Assembly (NCBI GenBank): GCA_024234505.1
Contig: JACKOD010000003.1
Location: forward strand, 62,001 to 126,000
Source of the DNA: Hahellaceae bacterium
GTDB taxonomy: Bacteria; Pseudomonadota; Gammaproteobacteria; Pseudomonadales; Oleiphilaceae
Reading direction: 5' to 3'
Length of the DNA stretch: 64,000 nt
Below the pieces are notes generated by a model. That model searched no databases. It was not told the origin of the DNA and saw only the letters and a program-made list of their open reading frames with translations. A program made the position numbers and the translations under genes. This document shows positions 51,162-59,566 of the stretch, piece after piece (positions within the stretch are counted from its first letter, which is position 1; every line of letters starts with the position of its first letter).

Positions 51162-52952
51162 ATGGCTGAGTACAAGGCGCCACTGCGCGATATGCGTTTC
51201 GTTCTTGAAGAAGTGTTCGAAGCAGATAAATTGTGGGCTTCACTGGCGGGTACACAAGAACACGTGGATCCGGAAACGGCATACGCGATTATTGAAGAAG
51301 CTGGCAAAATTTCCGAGTCATTGCTGGCACCTATCAACCGCAGCGGTGATGAAGAAGGCTGTAAGTGGACGGATGGTGTTGTAACAACACCTGCAGGTTT
51401 TAAAGAAGCCTATAAGACGTTCATCGAAGGCGGTTGGTGTGGTTTGGGCGGCAACCCTGATTTTGGTGGTATGGGTATGCCCAAAATGATTGGTGCTCAG
51501 GTTGAGGAAATGATTCAATCTGCCAATATTTCTTTCGGTTTGTATCCCATGCTTACCGCCGGTGCTTGTCTTGCTATTGACGCACATGCGACGGAAGAGC
51601 TTAAAGAGAAATACCTTCCAAATATGTACTCAGGGGTTTGGTCCGGGGCGATGGGCTTGACTGAGCCTCACTCAGGAACTGATCTGGGGATTATTCGCAC
51701 AAAAGCCGAGCCTCGTGCAGATGGTTCTTACAGCGTGACGGGGACCAAGATTTTCATTACCGGTGGTGATCATGATCTGAGTGAAAATATCATTCACCTG
51801 GTGCTTGCGAAATTACCTGATGCACCTGCGGGTCCTCGCGGCATCTCTCTCTTCCTTGTTCCTAAGCTGTCCGTAAACGAAGACGGTTCTGTGGGCGCGA
51901 ACAATAACGTAAGTTGTGGTTCCATTGAACACAAGATGGGTATCAAAGCCTCTGCAACTTGTGTGATGAACTTTGATGGCGCGCAAGGCTGGTTGGTCGG
52001 TGAGCTGAACAAAGGTCTGGCGTGCATGTTCACCATGATGAACTATGAGCGTTTGGGTGTGGGTGTTCAGGGCTTGTCGGCAGCAGAGCGTTCTTATCAG
52101 AATGCTGTTGAATATGCGAAAGACCGTATACAGGGTCGTGCACCTGCGGGTGTTGCGTGTCCTGATAAGGCAGCGGATCCTATCATAGTGCATCCTGATG
52201 TTCGTCGGATGCTGATGACGATGAAGTCAACAATCGAAGCCAGCCGTGCCTTCTCTACTTACGTTGCCAAGTACCTGGATATTGCCAAGTACAGTGATAA
52301 CAAGGAAGAGAAAAATCGTGGTGCAGCGATGGTTGCCTTGCTGACGCCTATTGCAAAAGCGTTCCTAACCGACCGTGGTTTGGATAGCACAGTAATGGGA
52401 CAGCAGGTCTTTGGTGGTCATGGATATATCCGTGAATGGGGTCAGGAACAGCTAGTTCGTGACGTACGCATCGCCCAGATTTACGAAGGTACCAATGGTA
52501 TTCAGGCACTGGATCTGATGGGGCGTAAAGTCGCAGCTAACAATGGCGAATTTGTTGAGATTTTTGCGAAAGAAGTAGCAGAATTTATTGAGGCAAATTC
52601 TTCAAATGCAGCAATGAAAGAGTTTGTAGGACCCCTGGCGGCAGCGATGGAGCGTCTTTCTGATGTAACTGAGTTTGTTATCAAGGCCGCGGCTACAGAT
52701 CCGAATGCTATTGGCGCAGCCTCGGTGGATTATCTTGATCTGTTCGGTTATACCGCGTTTGCATACATGTGGGCTATGATGTCAAAAGTTGCGTTGGAAA
52801 AGGCAGGTTCAGATACCTCTGGTTTCTATGACAACAAGCTTAAAACATCGCGCTATTACTTTGCACGTGTACTGCCAAAGGTCACTTCGCTTTCAGAAAG
52901 TATCCGTAGCGGAAGTGCCGATATGATGTCTTTGAGTGCTGAAGCGTTCTAA
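51162..52952 (+). CDS. Acyl-CoA dehydrogenase (600-residue type), copy 2
   Basis: A 596-residue paralogue of the preceding enzyme with the same domain order. It opens YKAPLRDMRFVLEEVF. LTEPHSGTDLG and GTKIFITGGDHD are present, and the catalytic Glu is E442 in IYEGTNGIQALDL. It differs at many places (the adjacent residues are PHCGSD in copy 1 and PHSGTD here), so the two probably differ in chain-length preference. AGGAAAG lies upstream of the ATG. I see no PsrA-like dyad before it. The codon bias is weaker than in copy 1. Confidence 0.92.
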   Translation: MAEYKAPLRDMRFVLEEVFEADKLWASLAGTQEHVDPETAYAIIEEAGKISESLLAPINRSGDEEGCKWTDGVVTTPAGFKEAYKTFIEGGWCGLGGNPDFGGMGMPKMIGAQVEEMIQSANISFGLYPMLTAGACLAIDAHATEELKEKYLPNMYSGVWSGAMGLTEPHSGTDLGIIRTKAEPRADGSYSVTGTKIFITGGDHDLSENIIHLVLAKLPDAPAGPRGISLFLVPKLSVNEDGSVGANNNVSCGSIEHKMGIKASATCVMNFDGAQGWLVGELNKGLACMFTMMNYERLGVGVQGLSAAERSYQNAVEYAKDRIQGRAPAGVACPDKAADPIIVHPDVRRMLMTMKSTIEASRAFSTYVAKYLDIAKYSDNKEEKNRGAAMVALLTPIAKAFLTDRGLDSTVMGQQVFGGHGYIREWGQEQLVRDVRIAQIYEGTNGIQALDLMGRKVAANNGEFVEIFAKEVAEFIEANSSNAAMKEFVGPLAAAMERLSDVTEFVIKAAATDPNAIGAASVDYLDLFGYTAFAYMWAMMSKVALEKAGSDTSGFYDNKLKTSRYYFARVLPKVTSLSESIRSGSADMMSLSAEAF

Positions 52953-52973
52953 GAATCATCGTGTAGTAAAAAA

Positions 52974-52997
52974 GAGCGGATATTCCGCTCTTTTTTT
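52974..52997 (+). terminator. Terminator after acyl-CoA dehydrogenase copy 2
   Basis: GAGCGGA pairs with TCCGCTC around TAT, flanked by A's on the left and seven T's on the right. It also faces the convergent endonuclease gene. Confidence 0.92.
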
Positions 52998-53113
52998 ATG
53001 TATTTTTATTTTGTTATATGCATCGATGGGCTGAGAAAGGCAGGTAGTAACTATTTAAATGATTATGCAGCTATAAATGCACCGATCAATACGCTATCTA
53101 GATTGACGGCCTT

Positions 53114-53752
53114 TCAAAGTGTGTCGGCAAATTTTGGATCTGAAATGAAAGGATTGTCATTGCCTTGTATTTCAGTAATTCGCTTATTTCGTTCGATCTC
53201 TTCCGGACTGGGTGGATCCTGGTTATGCCAGCGTTTAAGCTGATCTATATTGCCTATCAAAGGTAAATTGTAAGTCGCATGCATATAGAATATGGCTCTT
53301 GCGATATCGCCTTTAACATCGGCGGGCGGTTCCATCACCTGGAAAAGCCTTCTGGTTCCGCACTCGGACTCCGCTACGTGATTGCCCAAGTCTTCAAATT
53401 TCGCATTTTTCCGCTTGAGCTCGAACCTTCCGTCTGCCGGGACAATATTGTGTAAATCCGAAGCAATTTGTCCATAAAGTTCGTTGTCACTTCGATATTG
53501 TCTGGGGGTTCCACAGCGTAAATGATCCCGCACCCAGCTGGTATCATAAATGTAGCTTTCCTGTATTAGCACGCTGGGTTTACTAAAGCTCTTTTTGCAG
53601 TAGAAGGTGGTTCCACCCTCTTTATACAACTCGCCCCAGAAATAAGATTTTATTGTTTCTTTAGGGTCGCTAAATTTGGTTTGAGCTACAACTGATGTAG
53701 AGAGCGCACTAACGAGAACAACTGATAGTGTCGTAAATTTAAACATGATCAT
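53114..53752 (-). CDS. Secreted endonuclease I family nuclease
   Basis: A 212-residue secreted or periplasmic nuclease of the EndA/Dns/NucM family (PF04231), which cuts double-stranded DNA non-specifically. The signal peptide spans about residues 1-23 (MFKFTTLSVVLVSALS, cleavage near VVA-QTKFSD). Motifs include SDLHNIVPADGRF-like sequence, RAIFYMHATYNLP, and KRWHNQDPPSPEEIERNKRI with IQGNDNPFI. Conserved Cys can form disulfides. Here SDLHNIVPA replaces the usual DLxHVxPA. The start may be 53752 or the third codon at 53746. It lies alone in AT-rich DNA. Confidence 0.92.
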   Translation of the reverse strand: MIMFKFTTLSVVLVSALSTSVVAQTKFSDPKETIKSYFWGELYKEGGTTFYCKKSFSKPSVLIQESYIYDTSWVRDHLRCGTPRQYRSDNELYGQIASDLHNIVPADGRFELKRKNAKFEDLGNHVAESECGTRRLFQVMEPPADVKGDIARAIFYMHATYNLPLIGNIDQLKRWHNQDPPSPEEIERNKRITEIQGNDNPFISDPKFADTL

Positions 53753-54104
53753 GATTCTGACTCACATATACCTTCGGGGGTGGGTTCGGTCAACCAGCGT
53801 TCTGTTCAACTTACCTGCGGCCCTTGGCACAAAGCCTTTTATTGTTTTTATGGTTGGAGATGATCAAAAGATGCCACATGCACCCAACTCCTTTTGATTG
53901 CAGGCGATTCATAAACTCTCGATACTAACTTATTAATATGACTACGCTGTCATACGTAAAAACAAGTATAGTTTAATGGTTTGTCATTCGAAATTAAAGG
54001 TCTGGTCAAATTGTTAGACAATTGTATCCAATCGTAGCAATTTGTTCTGGAGGAGGGCAGAAAGAAAGACTGTCCTGGATGACAGTCTTTGCTTGTGGCA
54101 AGTA
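53753..54104. other. 352-bp AT-rich gap upstream of the endonuclease gene
   Basis: It holds short dyads ATCAAAAG/CTTTTGAT (near 53855-53900) and AAATTGT/ACAATTG (near 54008-54025), and the terminator of the coiled-coil gene. No gene is supported. Confidence 0.4.
54065..54090 (-). terminator. Terminator after the small coiled-coil gene
   Basis: AAAGACTGTC (54065-54074) and GACAGTCTTT (54081-54090) form a perfect 10-bp stem with a 6-nt loop. On the minus strand it is followed by CTTTCTG. Confidence 0.85.
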
Positions 54105-54368
54105 TTAAATCTTGTTCTTGAGTCGCTCGTAACCGTGTTTGATTTCGGCCCCCAGATCTTTAGCTGCATTGAGGATGTCTTTTCCTGCAACTTCGGCTTC
54201 TTTGCCGATGATATTAAGCTTATCTTTAAGCAGATCCCAGTTGCGTTCAAGATTATCCCACTCTTCCTTGATGTCTTCTTTGGCCAGGTGAAGTTGAAGT
54301 TTGAGTTCGTCCCTTTGCTGCTTCAGGTTTTCTGACATATGTTTCAGGTCATCATTGAGTTGCGTCAT
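54105..54368 (-). CDS. Small all-helical coiled-coil protein
   Basis: An 87-residue acidic/basic amphipathic protein with heptad-like pattern throughout (LKHMSENLKQQRDELKLQLH, then EEWDNLERNWDLLKDKL). There is no signal peptide. It resembles small stress-related or phasin-like helical proteins, but I cannot assign a family. A strong Shine-Dalgarno (GGGAGG six bases before ATG) and a good terminator indicate a real, possibly highly expressed, single-gene unit. Confidence 0.7.
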   Translation of the reverse strand: MTQLNDDLKHMSENLKQQRDELKLQLHLAKEDIKEEWDNLERNWDLLKDKLNIIGKEAEVAGKDILNAAKDLGAEIKHGYERLKNKI

Positions 54369-54464
54369 CGTTGCCTCCCTTCGGTGTTTGTCTGTACATC
54401 GAGTAACTGCGTGTTTGATATCAGAACAGACTACTCGCTATCGGCTAAAGCATATTGACTAGAG

Positions 54465-55484
54465 TCAAACCTGTAAAGAGTTACCGCAGACTGCGAAAGT
54501 CAGCTCCGTTAATAATTCCCAAGGCGACTGATGTGGCAGCATACCTTTTGAGCTCAGATCAATGGAGGATGCTAGTTCGAAGACTTGCTTGAATTGCTTG
54601 CTGTTCATGCGTTTTGCAGTGTTCAGGTACATCCCTTGAGAGGGGCCGTATACCCTGCCTTTGGTGAGAATGCCCTGCGTCGGTTGGTGCGCCCGAAGTG
54701 CACCGTGGAGCTCCTGAAGTACCCGGATGTTTCGCATTAGAATACCCAGAATCGCGATAGGCGCTTGTCCTTCCGACTGCAGGCCCTGCAAGATTCGAAT
54801 TGCGTGGGGTAACTGACCTTTCAGGCAGGCATCACTCAAATCGAAAGCGCTATAACGGGCACTATTTCCGACGGCATCCAGGATGGTATTGGCATCCAGT
54901 TTGTTTTCCTGGGTGAGGAGTTGGAGTTTATCTATCTCCTGTTGTGCAGCGAGGAGGTTGCCTTCAATGCGTTCTTGCAGTAATTCTATTGCCGAGGCAT
55001 CAGCCTGGAATCCTGCGGCAGTGAGTCGCTGATTTAGCCATGCGGGTAACTGTTCGGGTTTGACCGGCCAGACCTGAACGAACGCACCGATTTTTTCAAG
55101 AGCGGTAAACCATTTCTTTTTTTGAGTCGCAGCATCTACTTTGGCAGAAATGATCAGAATAATGTTATCCATTGCCGGATTTTTGCAGTAGTTTTCCAGT
55201 GCCTTTGAGGCGTCTTCGGAAAACTTCCCTGTTTCATTTCTGACTTCAAGAAGTTTTTTGTCTGCGAAGAGTGAGAGGCTATTCGCTTCTTCAAGCAGCT
55301 GATTCCAGTCAAAGTGCTTTTCGTCGGTAAAGCATTGACGATCTTGAACTCCTGCCGCTTTCGCCGCTTTGCGAATGGCGTCGCAGGCTTCCTGTAACAG
55401 GAGAGGCTCGTCGCCGCTGACAAGATAGATGGGCAGCAGTGATTTGCTTAAATGTTGAGAAAGCTGTTCCGGTTTAATCTTCAT
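54465..55484 (-). CDS. holA: DNA polymerase III delta subunit
   Basis: A 339-residue clamp-loader subunit that opens the beta clamp. MKIKPEQLSQHLSKSLLPIY and LVSGDEPLLLQEACDAIR are the typical start. LIISAKVDAATQKKKWF and PHQSPWELLTELT are also family-like. The ATG overlaps the lptE stop by 4 bp, so the two are coupled. The order leuS-lptE-holA is standard for gammaproteobacteria. Confidence 0.95.
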   Translation of the reverse strand: MKIKPEQLSQHLSKSLLPIYLVSGDEPLLLQEACDAIRKAAKAAGVQDRQCFTDEKHFDWNQLLEEANSLSLFADKKLLEVRNETGKFSEDASKALENYCKNPAMDNIILIISAKVDAATQKKKWFTALEKIGAFVQVWPVKPEQLPAWLNQRLTAAGFQADASAIELLQERIEGNLLAAQQEIDKLQLLTQENKLDANTILDAVGNSARYSAFDLSDACLKGQLPHAIRILQGLQSEGQAPIAILGILMRNIRVLQELHGALRAHQPTQGILTKGRVYGPSQGMYLNTAKRMNSKQFKQVFELASSIDLSSKGMLPHQSPWELLTELTFAVCGNSLQV

Positions 55485-56023
55485 TCAGCAGGGGTGTTGT
55501 GCTTGTGACGAATTTCTGTAATTCGTGCACGATTGAACGGACTTAATCTGCGAATCAGGCTGTCACTTAATTCACGGAACATTTCTTCTCGTAATTGTTC
55601 TTCTTCACGAGCTTTGGACAGCACTTTTGTTTCATCAAAGCGATAGGTTCGGGCGGCCTTGACGGTGGCTGAGGGTAACAGAGGTATGCCATCTTTTAGC
55701 GTCAGGTGAAAATCCAGTCGATAGGTTAGTTCATATTCAGCCGCAATAGCATTTCGGGTGACGGATATGGCTCTGCGTTCATCCTGGAGCTGGTCGATGT
55801 CCAATATTATCTCGGCATTCTCTTGTGGCACGGTGGGGTGGCCGGATTTCTGGAGCTTCCACTGGATATTCAGGCAGAATTTCGGATCGACGGCGTCGCC
55901 GCAGTTTATCGACAATGCGTTCATTGTGTCGGGTATATTCGCACTGCCTCTGAGTTGGAATCCGCATCCTGCAAGTAGCGATGCTGAGAGTGACAGTACC
56001 AGAAATTGCTTGATGAATTGCAT
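55481..56023 (-). CDS. lptE: LPS-assembly lipoprotein LptE
   Basis: A 180-residue outer-membrane lipoprotein that plugs the LptD barrel and guides LPS to the surface. The signal peptide ends in the lipobox LLAGC (Cys at residue 20). The mature GFQLRGSANIPDTMNALSIN is characteristic, and the basic C-terminus is usual. It is coupled to holA (ATGA). A terminator lies between it and leuS, so its transcription may depend on read-through or on a promoter inside leuS. Confidence 0.93.
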   Translation of the reverse strand: MQFIKQFLVLSLSASLLAGCGFQLRGSANIPDTMNALSINCGDAVDPKFCLNIQWKLQKSGHPTVPQENAEIILDIDQLQDERRAISVTRNAIAAEYELTYRLDFHLTLKDGIPLLPSATVKAARTYRFDETKVLSKAREEEQLREEMFRELSDSLIRRLSPFNRARITEIRHKHNTPAE

Positions 56024-56037
56024 GACTAAGTGCTCAG

Positions 56038-56069
56038 AAAAAGCCGGCCACTGACATCAGTTGGCCGGC
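56038..56069 (-). terminator. Terminator between leuS and lptE
   Basis: GCCGGCCA (56043-56050) pairs with TGGCCGGC (56062-56069) around an 11-nt loop. On the minus strand the stem is followed by TTTTTC. It lies just after the leuS stop and ends 15 bp before the lptE start codon. Confidence 0.85.
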
Positions 56070-56081
56070 GGTTATTGCGGA

Positions 56082-58667
56082 TCAGGATACGACGATGTTA
56101 ATCAGTTTTCCAGGCACAACAATAACTTTCCTGACCGTGACGCCCTCTAGGAAGCGCTGTACATTGACGTCAGCCATTGCGAGCTTTTCCATGGTCTCTT
56201 TGTCAGCATCCGCCGCCACTTCAAGGCGGGCACGTACTTTGCCGTTTACCTGTACGACGACTTCAATGCTGCTACGAACCATGGCAGAGGTATCAGCCAC
56301 TGGCCAGCTCACATTGATTACCGGGTCGGTATGGCCTAGCTGCTGCCATAGCGTGTGTGCAATGTGTGGCGTGATGGGAGCAAGGAGAAGGACCGCTGTT
56401 TCGAGCGCCTCCTGCATCACCGCACGCCCCTGATCACTTTGGTCGTCATACTTGGAGACCAGATTCATCAGTTCCATCACTGCAGCGATTGCGGTGTTGA
56501 AAGTAAGACGGCGGCTAACATCGTCGCTAACTTTGCTGATGGTCTCGTGCGTTTTACGGCGAAGATCTTTTTGTGCAGCGGTAAGCGATGAGATATCAAG
56601 GCCGGGGGTCGTGCCACCCGCCGTATGTGTCGCAACCGCTTTCCATAGACGCTTCAGAAAGCGATGTGAGCCTTCTACGGCGCTGTCGGACCATTCCAGC
56701 GATTGTTCCGGTGGAGCTGCAAACATAATGAACAGTCGAACGGTATCTGCGCCATAACGATCAATAATCGTTTGTGGATCGATACCATTGTTTTTGGACT
56801 TCGACATTTTACTCATGCCGGCGTGTAATACCGGATGGCCATCAGTGCTCAGACACGCGGAGGTCAATGCGCCTTTCTCGTCGCGTTCAACCACGACGTC
56901 TTGCGGTGAGAACCAGTGCTTCCCACCATTTTCATCCTCGCGATAATAGGTGTCGGCGAGCACCATGCCTTGGCATAACAGACGTTTGAAGGGCTCATCA
57001 CTCTTTACCAGTCCAACATCGCGAAGGAGTTTATGGAAGAAGCGCGCGTAGAGCAGGTGAAGAATAGCGTGTTCAATACCACCGATATACTGATCTACAG
57101 GTAGCCAGTAGTTGGCCGCTTCGGAGTCGACCATACCTTCCTGATAGTTTGGACTACAATAGCGCGCATAGTACCAGGACGACTCCATAAAGGTGTCGAA
57201 GGTGTCTGTTTCTCGTGTGGCTGGCTGGCCATTAAAAGTTGTTTTTGCCCACTCCGGGTCAGCCTTGATAGGAGAGCGAACGCCATCCATTTCAACATCT
57301 TCAGGGAGGATTACGGGCAGTTGATCGGCCGGAACAGGCGCTTCACTGCCATCCTCAAGCGTCATCATTGGGATGGGGGCGCCCCAGTAGCGCTGGCGTG
57401 ACACACCCCAATCGCGCAAACGGTAGTTCACGCGCTTTTGGCCTTTGCCTTCGCTGGAGAGTTTGGCTGCAATGGCTTCAAACGCTTCTTCGGAAGTCAG
57501 GCCGGTAAATTCGCCGGACGAAACCAGAAGGCCCTTGTTGGTGTAGGCGGCTTCCTGAATGTCTATTTCGGCATCGTCTTTAGGTGAGATGACCTGTTTA
57601 ATGGGCAGGCCATACTTGATCGCGAATTCGTGATCTCGTTCGTCGTGTGCGGGCACTGACATCAAGGCGCCGGTGCCATAGCCCATGAGCACAAAGTTAG
57701 CTGTCCATACCGGCACTTCCTCTCCGGTAATCGGGTGGACGGCATTAATCCCCAGCGGCATTCCTTTCTTTTCCATCGTTGCCATATCGGCTTCGGCAAC
57801 TTTGGTATTTTTGCAGGACTCAATAAAGGCGCTCAGTTCTGCGTTGTTCGCTGCGGCACCTAAGGTGAGCGGGTGCTGTGCCGCAACGGCCACAAAGGTG
57901 ACGCCCATGAGCGTATCCGGACGCGTGGTGTAAACAGAAAGATCTTCGCCGGTATTGGCAACCTTAAAACTGAGTTCTACGCCTTCCGAGCGGCCAATCC
58001 AATTGCGCTGCATGGTTTTGACCTGTTCTGGCCAGTCGTCGAGCTGGTCAAGATCATTCAGCAGTTCTTCTGCATAGTCGGTGATTTTAATAAACCACTG
58101 GGGAATTTCCTTTTGTTCGACCGGTGCGCCAGAGCGCCAGCCCCGGCCATCAACCACTTGTTCATTGGCTAAAACGGTTTGATCAACGGGATCCCAGTTT
58201 ACGGTGGAGTTCTTTTTGTAGACCAGCCCTTTTTCATAGAGCTTGGTGAAAAACCACTGTTCCCACTGATAGTATTCCGGACGGCAGGTGGCCAGCTCAC
58301 GATTCCAGTCGTAACCAAAGCCCAGCTGCTTCAGCTGGTTTTTCATGTATTCAATGTTTTCGTACGTCCATTTGGCGGGCGCCACATTGTTTTTGATGGC
58401 CGCGTTTTCGGCGGGTAGCCCGAAGGCATCCCATCCCATGGGCTGCATGACATTTTTACCCTGCATGCGCTGGTAACGAGAGATAACATCGCCAATGCTG
58501 TAGTTACGCACATGCCCCATGTGCAGTTTGCCGCTGGGGTAAGGGAACATGGAGAGACAGTAGTATTTTTCCTTCGTGAGGTCTTCTGTCACTTTGAAAC
58601 TCTGGTGTTGTTCCCAGAATGAGCGTGCTTCTTCTTCAACGGTTTTGGGGTTGTAATTTTCGTCCAT
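56082..58667 (-). CDS. leuS: Leucyl-tRNA synthetase
   Basis: An 861-residue class I aminoacyl-tRNA synthetase charging tRNA-Leu. The HIGH-type motif is YPSGKLHMGHVRNY (around residue 44), and KMSKS lies in GMSKMSKSKNNG. The CP1 editing domain contains TTRPDTLMGVTF. The length matches E. coli LeuS (860). It is followed by a terminator rather than directly by lptE. Confidence 0.98.
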   Translation of the reverse strand: MDENYNPKTVEEEARSFWEQHQSFKVTEDLTKEKYYCLSMFPYPSGKLHMGHVRNYSIGDVISRYQRMQGKNVMQPMGWDAFGLPAENAAIKNNVAPAKWTYENIEYMKNQLKQLGFGYDWNRELATCRPEYYQWEQWFFTKLYEKGLVYKKNSTVNWDPVDQTVLANEQVVDGRGWRSGAPVEQKEIPQWFIKITDYAEELLNDLDQLDDWPEQVKTMQRNWIGRSEGVELSFKVANTGEDLSVYTTRPDTLMGVTFVAVAAQHPLTLGAAANNAELSAFIESCKNTKVAEADMATMEKKGMPLGINAVHPITGEEVPVWTANFVLMGYGTGALMSVPAHDERDHEFAIKYGLPIKQVISPKDDAEIDIQEAAYTNKGLLVSSGEFTGLTSEEAFEAIAAKLSSEGKGQKRVNYRLRDWGVSRQRYWGAPIPMMTLEDGSEAPVPADQLPVILPEDVEMDGVRSPIKADPEWAKTTFNGQPATRETDTFDTFMESSWYYARYCSPNYQEGMVDSEAANYWLPVDQYIGGIEHAILHLLYARFFHKLLRDVGLVKSDEPFKRLLCQGMVLADTYYREDENGGKHWFSPQDVVVERDEKGALTSACLSTDGHPVLHAGMSKMSKSKNNGIDPQTIIDRYGADTVRLFIMFAAPPEQSLEWSDSAVEGSHRFLKRLWKAVATHTAGGTTPGLDISSLTAAQKDLRRKTHETISKVSDDVSRRLTFNTAIAAVMELMNLVSKYDDQSDQGRAVMQEALETAVLLLAPITPHIAHTLWQQLGHTDPVINVSWPVADTSAMVRSSIEVVVQVNGKVRARLEVAADADKETMEKLAMADVNVQRFLEGVTVRKVIVVPGKLINIVVS

Positions 58668-58993
58668 TGTCTCAACTGTTCTTCTATTAGGCTTATAAAG
58701 GCAACATCAGTCTGTATGTGCATATCCTTGTGTGGGTCGGATATGCGCCGTTTGAGGATGCGCTGGATCAATACGTTCTGACAAAACTTCTGCCAGACTA
58801 ATTTCGTAGACCGGGCTATGTCCGCATAACGGAAAGGGTATAATTAAGAACCGGCTATTCTAACCTACTCGTCGGGTAACAGCTACAGATAGGCTAAGAT
58901 AGGTGTTGGACGGGCGAGTTATGTGAACGGTAGTTATGTGATCTCTTTTTTTAAATCTGCCGTGCCAGCGATGAAGAGCATTTGGGGGTATTT
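58668..58993. other. 326-bp divergent region between leuS and ybeL
   Basis: It contains a TATAAT at 58839-58844 without a clear -35, a 10-bp direct repeat AGTTATGTGA (58917-58926 and 58932-58941, 15 bp apart) and a T-run at 58946-58952. GGGGG at 58984 is the ribosome binding site of ybeL. No T-box or leader peptide is evident for leuS. Confidence 0.4.
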
Positions 58994-59566
58994 ATGGAAA
59001 AACAACATGCGCAAAAACATTCCGCAGAGGCAGCTAAGGTCTATAACCGGATGCTGGAGCGGGCAGAAAAGACGATTGCACAGCTGGAGGTGAAATCCTG
59101 GGAAGCCATTAAGGCTGAAATTGATGAAGCCATTGAGTTCGAACACGATCTTGCAGAATTAACCCGTGAAGAAGTGGATCTTCTGGGGGCATATATCAAG
59201 CGTGATCTGCAGCAGTTTTCCGAATACGTTGCAGAAACGGGGCAGGGTATTCGCGAGTGGTTTCGGATGGATATTGCTTTGGTCGAAGAGCGTGTGCGAG
59301 AGGCATTGCTGTCCATTGCAGACAAAACCCAGGTGGGTCTGCTCGAGCTGGATCAGAAAATTCATCATGATCCCGGGCTTTATATGACGGGTGAGATTGC
59401 TTGCGCGGGGATGCTGCAGTGCAGTGAATGCGGTTATATGATGTGTCTGACTGAAACTCGCCACATTGATGCCTGTCACCAGTGTGGGAGCCATTATTTC
59501 AAGCGCATTACCTCACGCTGGCCGCCGGAGCCTGAGCTGGAAGGCGGGAATACCGACGAGGAATAG
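58994..59566 (+). CDS. ybeL: YbeL-like zinc-ribbon protein
   Basis: A 190-residue DUF1451 protein. A long acidic helical N-terminal part is followed by a zinc ribbon with CSECGYMMCLTETRHIDACH and CGSHYFKR (C-x2-C...C-x2-C). The function is unknown; in E. coli ybeL also sits next to leuS. The ATG at 58994 has GGGGG five bases upstream. The last 54 bp overlap the end of the convergent lnt gene. Confidence 0.9.
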   Translation: MEKQHAQKHSAEAAKVYNRMLERAEKTIAQLEVKSWEAIKAEIDEAIEFEHDLAELTREEVDLLGAYIKRDLQQFSEYVAETGQGIREWFRMDIALVEERVREALLSIADKTQVGLLELDQKIHHDPGLYMTGEIACAGMLQCSECGYMMCLTETRHIDACHQCGSHYFKRITSRWPPEPELEGGNTDEE

